NCBI GenBank assembly: GCA_900169235.1
Contig: FWCC01000190.1
Location: 91,009 to 155,008, forward strand
DNA length: 64,000 nucleotides
Direction: 5' to 3'
DNA from: Zarea fungicola
Lineage: Eukaryota; Ascomycota; Sordariomycetes; Hypocreales; Cordycipitaceae
This document shows positions 33,508 to 45,600 of the stretch, piece after piece. A program made the position numbers and the translations under genes. Numbering within the stretch: the stretch's first letter is position 1; each line of letters begins with the position of its first letter. The notes under the pieces are model-generated. The model was not told the DNA's origin. It worked only from the letters and a program-made list of their open reading frames with translations, and made no database searches.

Positions 33508-34585
33508 ATGCTGCCATATTCCATGCTAGAAGCTACATTTGAGTCTCTACCCTGTGGAATTATTCTGAATATTTTACCACGCAGTGCCGACCTCGCTTCC
33601 TTGTGCAACTTACTTCACGCTTCACCAGTTGCGTTTCGCACTTTTCGCAGCAATCGCCCCATACATACTCTCGAGAGGGTCCTCTCATCTGGATATACTT
33701 GTCGACAAGTTCAGTTTATAGTTCGTTGTTGTGCCTTACTCAGAGCGGGAAAGGTGCCGCCATGGACCCATTATGACTTGATGGGACAATTTTTTACTCA
33801 ATCCGGGCAGGGCTTGGGATGTACTAGAACCAGCTGTGCTGGATCCGGACATGAACTTGGATATGATACATAGTCTACTGGTAACTGCACGCGACATCAC
33901 CAAGGTGGCTCTCGCATGCCTCGATGACTGTCTTGCGCAATTGTCCTCTCTAAAGTCTCGGCCGATAACAATGAGCCCAGGCGTCGTCGGCGATTCCGAA
34001 CCACCGCCCATTTGGACAGAAGAACAGCGTGCCATTAGGGGAATATGGCGGCTCAAACTGGCGAGAGATGCTATTGATTCTAATTGGGACCAGGGCAGCG
34101 ACTGAAAATGGGCCTATGTCAAGTGCGTCATCCACTTGCCAATATATGAGAGTAAGAGTTCCCAGAGTGCCAACGAAATCTGCTACAGGAATCCAAGTGA
34201 TACTGAATTTGCTATGTATGAGCCTACTTTTCCGGCATGTTCGAAAAGTGCATCTGCCATACCAAATACAGAGTATCAGGCGATGGTTTCTGCTGTTGAG
34301 TACATTGGCAGGCGATTTGGTCAACGGAATGCCGAAGGACTTGCGTGCATTGATGTGTCTATATCCGAATTAATGGGCCGGCGACATTCAGCTGCAGATG
34401 AGACTGTCGCCCTCTCCAAGAGCCAGTCCACACCGCACCGAACAGTGGATAAATGCTGGGCATATCTGCCGACCAAAACAGATGAGATGTCACTTCTACG
34501 ACCCTCAGCTGCGGCAACAGGAACTCTCGGTGACAAGCTTGATGAAATGTACAGATGCGGTTATGCATTTTGGTCTGAAGCATGA
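33508..34585 (+). pseudogene. F-box-like protein gene with frameshift and premature stop
   Basis: An ATG at 33508 opens a frame with an F-box-like start (FESLPCGIILNILPRSADLASLCNLL...) and a following helical region. Near the T6 run at about 33790-33796, coding character moves to the next frame (AWDVLEPAVLDPDMNLDMIHSLL...). That frame meets a TGA at 34103-34105 and then continues in the same frame to 34585 (YESKSSQSANE... ending YRCGYAFWSEA). No GT donor is placed to remove the TGA by splicing. This suggests a broken gene, unless the T6 shift is a sequencing error and the protein really ends at 34105. The F-box call is tentative; similar Leu-rich fungal proteins are common. Confidence 0.45.
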
Positions 34586-35380
34586 TTGCGGACTCATGGT
34601 TGTCTGTATCCAGATATTGAGCCTCTTTTGCATTCGAAGAGCTCCCGCCAAAATGAGTTCCGCAAAGGAGTTTCGTATGTACATAATATGCCATCTACAC
34701 AGATATAAATTTCACCCCCGAACTATTCTACATACGACTGCCAGCATTATACAGAATACGCTCCATCCCTTTAGGAGCCCACAAACGAAGCAGCACTTTT
34801 TGCAAATAACTTGAACTCGTTCTACATTGCCAGTTGTCAAAGCCACTGGGATATCGTAAAGGAATGTTCATAGATGGTATTAATTTCATGTGAGTTCATG
34901 GAACCGCATATGCTTACCTCATTTTCGTTTCAAAAATGACAGAAGATATTGGATGAACCCAAGTCATTTAAAAGTCCAACTCCCTCGTGCTGCCTGCAAT
35001 GTCTCACCCTGTCGGTTTTGGCGTTTTTCCAACGTCGTACATCTTCGTTATATTTGAAGCGCAACGCAGTGTAATACACCATTTAAATCCTACAGTTATC
35101 ATTTTCAATCCATTCAAGGCCCAATTGACGTAAACTGCGTTACTTGTTCTCAGCAATTACGTTGCACGAAACCTTACCTAACTTGGAACCACTTTTCCTA
35201 GTTCCATGCGCGTGGTCCTCCACAGGCTTCTTCAAGAACTATTTTGCGCCTAGGATTTTAGTATCCGGAGGCATATCACGTACATCTGCCATAACACGTT
35301 CTTACTGCTGAGGAAGAAAGGAAAGTGGCTATCGGCTCATATTCGAATTGGCAAGCTAGGGTGTGGTATTTTGAGCAAAT
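34586..35380. other. AT-rich spacer upstream of TAH18
   Basis: No gene is supported. The last few hundred bases should contain the TAH18 promoter. Confidence 0.45.
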
Positions 35381-37596
35381 ATGGAGGACGCACAGTCAAG
35401 GACCATTCTTGTCCTCTACGGCTCCGAAACCGGTAATGCGCAGGATATGGCCGAGGAGCTGGGTAGGATATGCCAGAGACTGCATTTTCAAACTACAGTT
35501 GAGGAGTTGGATGGAATTTCACTGGTTTGTCCGCCTTTCCTCTCACCAGCACTGGCTATGTTTTGCTTGACAGCTTTGCTAATTGCCATGTCAGCGCTCA
35601 CTGCTAGAGCGTCAGCTGGTCATATTTGTGCTTTCCACCACTGGCCAAGGAGACATGCCGCATAATTCGATGCTGTTTTGGAAAAGGCTGCTGCAGAAAA
35701 GACTGTCGCCAGGATGCTTGGCTCAGCTTCAATACACGTGCTTTGGGCTTGGTGACAGTACATATCTCAAGTACGTTGCATACATCTTCCCAGGACTGCC
35801 CTTCGCTTAGATCTGCTTCTAATTCTGAACGTTTAAACTCCTTAGATTTAACTGGGCTGCTCGCAAGCTAGTCAGACGCCTGGATCAGCTCGGTTCGTCC
35901 ACATTCTTTGACACATTTGAGGCCGACGAACAGTTTCCTGACGGGTATGTGGCTTCTCTCGTCTCTTCATTATTTTTGTCAGCCGCACTAATTTCATGTC
36001 TGTAGTATCGAGGGGTCATTTGCTCGCTGGTCGGCGGATCTATCTCGACATTTACTGGAAAATTATCCACATCCCTCAGGACTGAAACCAATACCAAACG
36101 ACATCATCCTCCCGCCCCGGTGGTCTCTCGAGCCTGCTCTGCACGACGTCGAACCAGCTTCTAATCTGCCAGAAGAGAATGGAGATGCAGATACAAACCC
36201 CTCCTTGGATAATACTCCAACTATAGATTTACTGCCGGTTCCGGACGGGTGGGTATCTACTTTGTCAGCCAACACGCGCATTACACCCGACTCCCACTGG
36301 CAAGACGTGCGGCTCTTGTCTTTTGACATAGCACCACGGCCAGCAGGGGCTGCATCCGACACGACGGTGGCGGCGCAGGAATCGCTGCGCTGTCAGCCAG
36401 GCGATTGCCTAACAATATACCCCAAGAATTTTCCAGAGGACGTTCAGCGGCTCATCACCCTTATGGCATGGGATGCCATTGCTGATTCACCACTTGATCT
36501 CTCTAGATGCGAGAGTCTGCCTCGTAATCTATACACACCGTTACAGACGACATTGCGCAGCCTCCTTCTCAACCATATCGATATAACTGCCATCCCGCGC
36601 CGCTCGTTCCTTAAAAGCATGTCCTTCTTTTCTACAGACGACGATCACAAGGAGCGCCTGCTCGAGTTCAACATGCCCGAATACATCGATGAGTACTTCG
36701 ACTACGCCACGCGCTCACGGCGCACTATCATCGAAGTCCTCGAGGAGTTCACATCGGTGCGCCTCCCTGTCGAGCGACTATTTGACATTTTCCCCATAAT
36801 TCGTGGACGTGACTTCAGTATTGCCAATGGCGGCGCTCAGCTCTATCCGGAGAAATTGCAGTCAACTTCAGAGGCCACCAGGGGAACCGCGACGCAGAAT
36901 ACCACGCGCGTCGATTTACTCGTTGCTCTTGTCCGCTACAAGACTATTCTGCGCAAGCCCAGGCAGGGTCTCTGCTCCCGCTACTTTGCCGACATGCCCA
37001 TTGGCATGCAACTCACGGTCACGCGCAAGAAGGTGATCTCGTCCATCCACGGTCGCGACAACGCTGCACGACCGGTCATCGCTATGGCCACCGGCACAGG
37101 CATCGCGCCAGTCCGCAGTCTAATACACGAGCGCCTGACCCATTCGACCGTTGGGCGTTCAATGATATTTTTTGGAAACAGGAATCGCTCGGCTGATTAT
37201 TTCTTCCAGAATGAGTGGATAACGCTGGGAACAGAAGGCACAGCAGCAAAGGCACCAACGGCTCCGGAGGCAGGGACTGGACAGACGACACAAGAGACAG
37301 AACGGCACGAACAAAACGGCTGCAACAGTCAACTTACCATGTTCCCCGCGTTTTCGCGTGATCAACGGGAGAAGGTATACGTGCAGGACCTGATTCGGCT
37401 GCAGGCGCCGGCCCTGGCAGAGCTGATATATCAGCGACCCATCTTTGTCGTCTGCGGTGGCTCGTCCCGGATGGCGGATGCATGCAAAAGTGCCGTGTTT
37501 GATCCCTTCATCGCCGCAGCGGGCGACGACGACTCCGAAAAGGAGAAGCGCAAGAAAATTCTAGATGGCGTTACATGGTGGCAAGAGATTTGGTAG
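35381..37596 (+). CDS. TAH18: NADPH-dependent diflavin oxidoreductase TAH18/NDOR1 (669 aa, 4 exons)
   Basis: TAH18 passes electrons from NADPH through FAD and FMN to Dre2 in cytosolic iron-sulfur protein assembly. Exons are 35381-35524, 35595-35770, 35846-35944 and 36006-37596. Every join is in frame, and the introns are about 60-75 nt (GTTTGT...TGTCAG; GTACGT...CTTAG; GTATGT...TGTAG). The flavodoxin domain starts ILVLYGSETGNAQDMAEELG and includes VLSTTGQGDMPHNS, FGLGDSTYLKFNWAARKL and the conserved EADEQFPDGIEGSFARW, rebuilt across two splices. The FAD-binding RDFSIANG lies near residue 409 and the NADPH-binding ATGTGIAPVRSLIHERL near 501. The protein ends in Trp, as in diflavin reductases. 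A Thr/Glu-rich insert (about 550-575) is longer than in yeast. Although the surroundings look decayed, this gene is intact. Confidence 0.92.
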
Positions 37597-38017
37597 ACAG
37601 TAATAACCAATTACACACGTATATAGTGTATTGCCCGTCAGCAGGGTGCAGATATCAAAACTCTACTATAGATGGTGGATAGAAGCAAAATATATAACAA
37701 TACTCCGTATATACGGCTTCTATGAATCCACCTGTTGCCTAAATTGTTCGGCATACCACGACTAACAATCACCAGGTCATGTTGTGCAAACAGAACAAGG
37801 GTTTCAAAGTTCTTAACTGCCAGCTGGCGGCCAACAAGAACAACCCCATCCATTCATGCCGCAATCTTTTTTTGGCCTGTTCACATACCTTACCCCAGCG
37901 GTGGGTATCACTCCTTTTCTTCGGCGTCATCGTTCATAACGTGGCTTTCCATCTGGTGTATGTGGATTCACAATCACTTGTTCACATCAGAATCTGTGAG
38001 AAAAAATAGACATCACC
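37597..38017. other. Spacer between TAH18 and the unrecognised gene
   Basis: This is AT-rich sequence holding the TAH18 3'UTR and the upstream region of the next plus-strand gene. No other gene is seen. Confidence 0.5.
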
Positions 38018-39129
38018 ATGGCTCCATGTGAGCGCTGCACTACGCCTGCCGCTCCACGACGACCGGTTCCCACCACCGACGAAGCATGCAGGCCTTATGA
38101 CATGGCCTTTGCCACCAAATTTATACGCCTCATTTGCGAGCATTATGGCCCTCTCTCCATCCAGGAACTGAAAAAAAATCGGCATCACCTACCACCATCT
38201 CGACTTTGATACGGGCGAGTTGTCCGGTGGCAACGTCCCCGCGTCCGGCCAGAAGCTCCGTTCACTGCCCGGCTCTATCATAGAGGTCCTATTTGAAGAA
38301 AGTAGACGGCACATGCGCCATGATATGGCCGAAATGGATCCGTTATTTGAAATGGAACGGACGGGCCATGCCATTGTGGATGCCAGTGAGGTCGCGAATG
38401 TGGTGGACTGGTATATGATTGGCATCCATTTTGGAAACAGGCCAACGCCACGCGGAGAGTGCAGTTTTGTTTTTGATTTCACTCTCCCGTTATTCTCCGC
38501 CCACTTCTCTGCAAATCGATTACATCACTAATCATTCCTTTCCGTTTCTGTAGTGTCAGTAATAAGTACGTATCCGGGTACTTGGATCTTATTAATCTGC
38601 TCTTGTACCGGCCCACGGCCCGTTTTCACGACCTGCTCAAGAGCGGTTGGTGCAACTACTTTGCCCCGGCCAGGGTTTACATGCGCCGCCTGTACCGCCC
38701 AGATCCGAACAAGCCGCATACCATTGTCTACCATGTTCATGATAAATGGCTACCACTCTGGATGGACCAGCCTCGTGTAGAGTCGACCGAGTGTTTCGCA
38801 ATCCTGACCCAAGCCCTGTTTCTGGATTACCAGCCCAAACATGCAGGAAAGCCAAAAATCACGGTCAATTTTTCTTCTTTATCCTTTTTTTTATTTCACC
38901 CTTTTTAAATCACATTATGGGTTAAATCTCCTACATCAAAAAGATTACGCATATATCCGGATCGAATCGGGGCGTGCGTATTGTTCAAGCTGTTGCCAAC
39001 ATGCACAACTTGGCAATTGAGCTTCGCATAACACCAACTCAATCATTTGGATGTGGTTTGGATCAAAAGAAAAAGCGTGACAGGTTAATAACATTATTGG
39101 GCTGGACCTGCAGCGTCGTACTGGAATAA
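38018..39129 (+). CDS. Unrecognised spliced gene with apparent frameshift in an A8 run
   Basis: I do not recognise this protein. A start at 38018 (MAPCERCTTPAAPRRPVPTTD) leads to FATKFIRLICEHYGPLSIQELKK. It then meets an A8 run at 38171-38178, after which coding character continues one frame over (IGITYHHLDFDTGELSGGNVP...). One base fewer in the run would join the two. A probable intron (about 38455-38551, weak GTGCAG donor, CACTAATC branch site, TCTGTAG acceptor) leads to VSNKYVSGYLDLINLLLYRPTARF...HDKWLPLWMDQP. A second probable intron leads to ITHISGSNRGVRIVQAVANMHNL and a stop at 39129. The length would be about 310 aa. It may be a real gene with a sequencing indel, or a recently broken one. 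No domain or localisation signal is evident. Confidence 0.45.
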
Positions 39130-39822
39130 CTAGGTCTTGAATTCTGAGATTTGATTCTCTATTTTTTTTGTTGCAAAAGCCTTGGTACAGTGGGATGGGG
39201 GAGTAGATTGAGTTTTGAATCGTAGGTTTAAATTTCTATCATTGGTTTGGAGAGTGTATTCACTCTGCTGTAACTAGCTAATATGGTTTGAGTTGCTCTC
39301 CATTTGAGCAACAGAACTTTACGAAGTCTGTCCATTACTTGTGACACTATCCTTCGCTTACTGCTTATAGTTAAAGAAAAGATTCAAGGGAAATTTTACA
39401 AGGGCAGGATGAAACGTGAGCCCAAGAACGAGGGAAGACTCGTATCAAAAAATAATAAAAAAACAATAAAACAGACGTATATGATAGCATGTATCATGGG
39501 CATGCTAAAAAGGGGATATCGATGCAAGGTAATAAGAAAACCCAATAAAAAACACCAAAGGGAAGCAAGTAACTCCAACATCTCAGTCCGTTGTTCCAGA
39601 CACAGTGTATAAAAAAAAACAAGACAAACGCTACCGCCCAACTCCAAGTTCCGTAAATAGGAACCCCAAAAAAAAATCAGATGAGAGCCATCAATCCGCA
39701 AGTTTGTTAGCATGTAAATGGATTGTAAAGGCCGCAAGTTTCACATTGCAGCCCATGTAAAACATAACAAAAATAGAAAGCTCGGCTGTCCTTCTTCCGA
39801 AGGTTTTTCGTCTTGTTGAAAC
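39130..39822. other. AT-rich convergent spacer
   Basis: This lies between the unrecognised plus-strand gene and the 3' end of the protease-like gene. It has several A/T homopolymers and no gene. Confidence 0.5.
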
Positions 39823-42673
39823 TCAAGATTCCTCTTCCCAACTATAGCGTTTCTCCGCCATCTGTGGAACGTGGATCAAATCATCGCCGCCAATGCGCCC
39901 ACCGCTCTTGTCGCTGGTGGGCGAGACGTTTTCGTCCTCTTCGGTAGGCGCAGCCAAAATGGTTCGGATGAGAGGGTTGCTGAATGTTAGCGGCCGACTC
40001 CCATTCTGGGAACCTAGTGAGCGTGAGACAGACATAATGGACTGTCGTGTCATCTCCTCAACCATGGCATCTTCCTCATCCGTGTAATTGCTGCCGAGGC
40101 TGCAAGTGGAGGGGCGATGATGAGAGTTGTTTGCAGGGTGCCCTGTTGGCAAACTGTCATGAGTTCCAGTGGCATTTAGTTGTTGCCTAAACAAGGAAAC
40201 ATTTTCCGGTAAAGGGCCAAGGCATACAACCTTGGAGGGCTCAATTGGCGTGCGCTGAAACGAAGCCTGGGGGAGAGGGAAAGTGACACAGCTTCCCGGA
40301 TTCTGCTCCTGCTTATCTGAAGTTGACGAGGAGTTTGAGTTTGATCTGCTTGCCGTGCCAGACTCGCTCCCTGAGGCAGTCATGGTGTTTGAGTCTCCAC
40401 GACGGCGCCCAAAAGACCCAGACTGGGAGGAGGCCGAATTGGGGTGCAGTGACGCAGTGACAGGGGACGGCAAGTCATTGGTATTCCAATCGGTGCGAGG
40501 AGAGACTGGCGATGGCAATGTACCGGGCAGAGAATTCATTCCGAAGCCTTCATGCGATCTGATTGGAGAGATGCTGTGGTGGTGATATGTAGGCTGCGTT
40601 TGAGGTATAGTTGTGGTCCGGATGGCATCTGCTGGCTCAATTTCGGGTTCCTTCTCGAAAGGCATGATACCATTCTCTGGTGGTGCATATGCGGGAACGG
40701 GACCTGCTAATTGACGCGCCAGTTTTATTCGCGCAAGCTCATACGCGCTCAAGTTATGACTGTCGTCGGTTCCTGCCTCTGTGTCGCCGAGAATAGAGTC
40801 GTCATCATCGTTATGGGCGGCAAGCTCCGCGGGTGGCAATGGAGCAGGAAGCTCATAAATTTCTGATGCCGGTGCCTCCATGGGGCCGGTGCTTGTCTCG
40901 GTGGACGTAGTAGCCCGTCTAGAGCGTTTTCGGCGGACGATTTTTGACAAAATTCTCGAGATTGGTGTCATGGGCGAATCCGGAGCAATAGTGGAGGATG
41001 TATCCTGGGATTCAGCTTCCTTAGCTGCAGCCTCGCCACGCTTCTTTTGCCGGCGGCGACGTTGCCAGCAGCATAATCCTGTAACCAAAATCGTACAAAA
41101 TGCGACAACACCAACAGCGATGCCAATCATCTGAGCTGTTGTCAAACTATGGCTGTGCTTGCTCGGTGGCGGCGGAGGGAACGGGCTGTTGTTCGGTTGC
41201 TTAATTGACATGAGCTTAGCATCCTGGTCTGGGTCGTTTGGAAACAGTGCTTGATGCACGCTGAAGCTTCCAGAGTCATATTTAGTGCGAAGGTAAGACT
41301 CCTGCAAGAATGATCGACCAACGATCATATCAGTGGTGTTGTGGGCTTTCCGAAGCATGAAGTACGGGACAGCTGGCTGGCCATACTTGATGGCCTCTCG
41401 CTTAAAGGGATATTGCAGAGTCCCGACAAAGGATTGGATGGGAACAGTGATGTTGATGACGCCGGGTACACTGAGAGGCAGCCCAAAATTGTCATGGTTG
41501 TCGACACTGGCGAGACTAAAGGTAAAAGAATATGCCTGGGATGCGGAGTAATCCTGGTATTGCGCGTTGTCCATCGTATAGAGTTGATATGTATCATTGT
41601 AAGTGAGGTTGAAGGCGGAAGCGAAGGAATCGCAGATGTGCTCGGGTAGCCAAAGATAGGGGGTTGTGCTATCGATTAAAGCCATAAATGTATCATTGTA
41701 TGTGGAAAGAACATTTGTGTTTGAGCTCCAGTTGTCTGGTTTGTTCTTATTGTACACAGAAATGCCTCGGATATTGACGCGTGGGGAGTTATCTGCCTGC
41801 GTGATTGTAAACGCGGTGTCGTGGTCGACAAAACGAGCAGCGTCATAGCCACCAAGAGTTAGCGAAACAGGCATGTTCCTGTAGGATGCTCCCGCGGTAT
41901 AGCCGTAGCTGTAACTGGGAATCCAGCCAAATGTCTTGACAGCCTGAGTAAGAGCCGATTCACCGATGTTGTTCTTGAAGCGGCCTTGTGAAATGCCCAG
42001 GCCGAAGAGTCCATTGAAGTAATCGGTTGTGTTGTATGATGCAATGAGAACGCTACTCATGCCAAATGCGATATTGGTTACAGGGCTCCAGGCATTGACA
42101 TTGTCTAGGCCATACAGGCCATTGCCTCCGTACCCAAGGTACTCGAGGCCCAAGAAGAACTGGCCCCACGGCGTCCATCGTTTTGAAGCTGACGGTGTGA
42201 AAATACCACCACGGGCAGTCATACACTGTTGTTCTCCTATTGAGACGGTTAGCAAGGCTTAGCCCGTGGAAGTGCATTCGGGAGCGAGCGTCACGGTCGG
42301 CGACAGGCGCCACCAACGGACAGTTCCATGAGCTACTACGTACTAGTCTCGCATCCTCCAGGACCAACCGCCCAAAATTCAGACAATGAAGTGCTAGGGA
42401 GTACATTGACGAGGTCAGATTCGGAGCCGACAAGAAATTGAACGGTTGACCAGTTTCCATCAATCCCAAGCCTATAATTTGCAGAGAGTTAGAATCGCGG
42501 ACACGACATCGGGTCGCTGCTCTAGACCGAAGACGACTCGGACTGGGGCGATGGATGAGGCGTCAGACGTACCAGTCTCCAGATGGCAATGATACGGCAG
42601 CGGGATCAAGACCGTTAACGACGCCAGGAGTGGCGACGGCTGATGCTAGGGCAGCCATTCGACTCGATCGCAT
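39823..42673 (-). CDS. Membrane-anchored aspartic-protease-like protein, probably inactive (880 aa, 3 exons)
   Basis: This is a pepsin-fold (A1-like) ectodomain on a transmembrane stalk with a long cytosolic tail. Exons are 42573-42673, 42344-42471 and 39823-42236 on the minus strand, all in frame (GTACGT...TTATAG; GTACGT...CAATAG). The start MRSSRMAALASAVATPG is only weakly signal-like; 42658 is a second possible ATG. At the position of the first DTGS motif the protein reads VLPSTSLSEFWAV, so the first catalytic Asp is absent. The second motif is ALIDSTTPYLWLP, which keeps Asp but changes TG to ST. Typical surrounding features (GLFGLGISQG, SLTLGGYDAARF, VPYFMLR, IVGRSFLQESYL) are present. 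After a PPPPP stretch a single membrane segment (MIGIAVGVVAFCTILVTGLC) and a basic stop-transfer follow. About 430 Ser/Pro-rich residues then make up the tail. This suggests a sensor or binding role rather than proteolysis. Confidence 0.85.
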
Positions 42674-45600
42674 GTCGTCGCCAGGTGTCTAGCGACACTA
42701 TGTTGAAAGTGGAAACTGCTCCAGGCAAGCAGGATCCGGGATCGACTCGCTAATTGGCGACTATGGGTCGATCACCACGTAAATTGTCGTCGATTTTCTA
42801 GAGCCGAATGCGCGACATTCATACGGTGAACTCGATAAATCGCACAGCGGGTTGCATAGATCGTGGCCAAAAGGCGGGCTCCAAAGACTGCGAACGTAAA
42901 TGAGATCGAGGGTATCGTGATAGTGGCAAGGCAGACGGTCAGAGACAGGCGATGTGTGTCGACGAATTACTGGTTGCCAATATTGAAAAATCAGTAGATG
43001 CAAGTAAATACCGCCTGCATGTCGATATGCAAAGCGTCGTCGTGTGGAGGAGAAACAAGGTTGGACAACGTTGAGACGGAAGGAAAAGAGAGGGGATGGA
43101 TGGTTGGTATTCCAAGATGGTGGGATGGGCTGGCAAGCGACCACGGTACATGAGGGAGGTACCTCTGCCAAAAGTCCAAACAGTTGGGGGGCAAGGATCT
43201 GCCTAGGGACAATCTCACTCGGGAGGCTTCACTGCTGAACTGGTACGGACCACCACATTGGAAGACTGGCTCCACGCGACAACCTTAGTACCAGGATTGC
43301 CAGGCCTTTGCCAGCCCGTTTATTAGACTTGGCACCCAGTCAAACTGAGAGTGGCAACGGTGGCTGCGGGGATGGTCTCAGTGGGCAATCCACAGTCCCA
43401 GTACATTTAGAGCGGCAGGAATGTTCCCCTTGACCATGGCTGGGACATGGTGCGGTACATGGCAAAGCCGAGGGTCGGCTGGTACATGCCGTTCTCCGCA
43501 TGACGCCCGCGCAAAACCTTGTACATCTAGATCAGTAGTCACGCCCAAATAGGCTACTAGACTGTGTTCCAGGAGAGAGTACGACGCGCCGCACATCGCT
43601 GCTTTAAACTCTGACGCGAAGGAAAAGAAAGAAGAGAGCGTCCTCCCAAGACATATTGGCCTGAGTCAAAAATGCCTAATAGCGTCAGTCGCCACATTTT
43701 TGCCAATTTCCACAGTCTCACCAAGGTCACTGACTGGCTTCTGGTCCGCCGTCTGCCAGCACTTGGACCCTCTGCCCTTGTCGGTCTGTGACCGATTCCG
43801 CTACTTATTTATTCATTTATTTTCTTCTTTTACTCTCTCTTGTTTTTGCTTTTTTTCGTTGTGATTGGAAAGCTTTTTTCTCCCTCTCAGACATGGATCT
43901 TCCTGTTAATGTATAGGGATTGTGCAAAAGTGGTCGCTGCAAGGCATATGGTGAAGAAGGCGCCCAATGTCTCCGTGGACGACAGTTCAAGGAAGCAACT
44001 TTCCAAGGGGCCTGTAATAACTGGCCCGCCAACAGCCAACAGCTGAATCATTTGTGTGTGAAGCAAAAGTAACATCCATCTTTCTCCATCCTTCATCCAA
44101 ACTTTGCTAGTTTATTTGAAAACCCCCAGCTAGACACAAAAGCTTCCGGCCTGTATCATGAAACTGTGTCTGCTTCCGGCAAACAGGCAACATGACCCCA
44201 GAAAAGCCCAAAGTTTAAAGGATGGTATACAAAGGTAAAATGTTGATGCATTGACAACGTCAGATGAAAACCAAGCGAGTAGTTGCGAAACCCAGCTGCA
44301 AGGAAAGCGGCATGTCGACTAGACCTGATGCGGATGGTGATGGTCTGTCACCAGCATACCAGTCCAAGGCAGAAAGGCCAGTCTGACCTTTTTGACGCTG
44401 CCAGAAGCGGAGCAGGTGCTCTGGAGAGGGCCGAATGGGTGGGCCGTGGCGCACGCCCGTCACTGCACAGGAACTTTTGGTCCTAACTACAGTAGATTTC
44501 TGAACTAGAGGATTATGACAAGCTGGTGCCAGTGATGGTATTAGATGCAACTTTCTTCAGCACTGCCTTGATTGATCATACAATAGCACGCCGTGACAAT
44601 GCTACGCGCCACATGGAGCAACCAATCCTTTAATAGTGCTTATCAATATAAAGGACGACAAAGCTTGCCTCAAAGCCTGCGAAGGATACTTGTGGCTATT
44701 TTAGATTCTGATGACTCTGGTGCTGGACCGGTGTAATTGGTCCCAAGATTCGCCGATGACCGACAGTGCGAGGCAGCCATGGAAGAGCTTAATTCCATTT
44801 GAATTACGCTATGGATATATAGTGGCCAAAGAAAAGAAAAACCTCGAAAACACCTACTGCTAGATTAATGAAAAAAACAGAAGATGGGAAATTGCAGCAA
44901 AACATGCTTATAAATGAAGAACCTATTCCCTAAATCAATCGAAGTGGGAAGTCAATGTGAACAAGGGCAATCAATGTATGTAAAGGCAGATACACCATGA
45001 TAGCCTATGGGCCATTCCATCTACTCTCCAAGTCATATAATTATAATTCAAAAGAAGACGTTTTACACCGCTCAAACAGATAAACAGAAATAAACGCTTG
45101 GAAACTTGGAAACTTGGAATCGACAGCACTACCGACTGCCTACTGATGGCATTTTAGTGGCAAGATTCTAGACGAGGCAGCAAGTGTTCTAAAGGCCAGA
45201 AAAGAAACTGAGCATCTCTGCCTATACACCACCGAGAAATTTTAATTTGATCTTACGACGTCGGAGAAGCCTAACAACGCGGCATTCGACCTCGGTCTTC
45301 TCGTGCAAGACTTCATTTTCAATATCAGGGCGTCTGCGTTGTTTACACAGTCTAATGTCGGTGCGGACGGGAATTCAGGACCTTTTCACCAGAGGCATCC
45401 GGCCGTGTGAGGTGTATTTGGAACTTACGGAGACAGAGAGGAGCATGCTCTAGAATATTGTGATGGGGTCAAGCTGGCTGATCCAGTGTCGCCTAGCAAG
45501 GAGACAGGGTATACACCCTGTATTCAGAAAGGAAGCGGTTAATGTAGACCCTTCTCTAGCTAGCCTCCCTCTAATAGCTTATTAGTTGATATGTAGGAAC

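Noticed and set aside
42761..43171. 136-codon minus-strand frame upstream of the protease-like gene
   Set aside because: It has no recognisable domain, does not join in frame with the protease exons and is biased in composition. It is probably promoter sequence.
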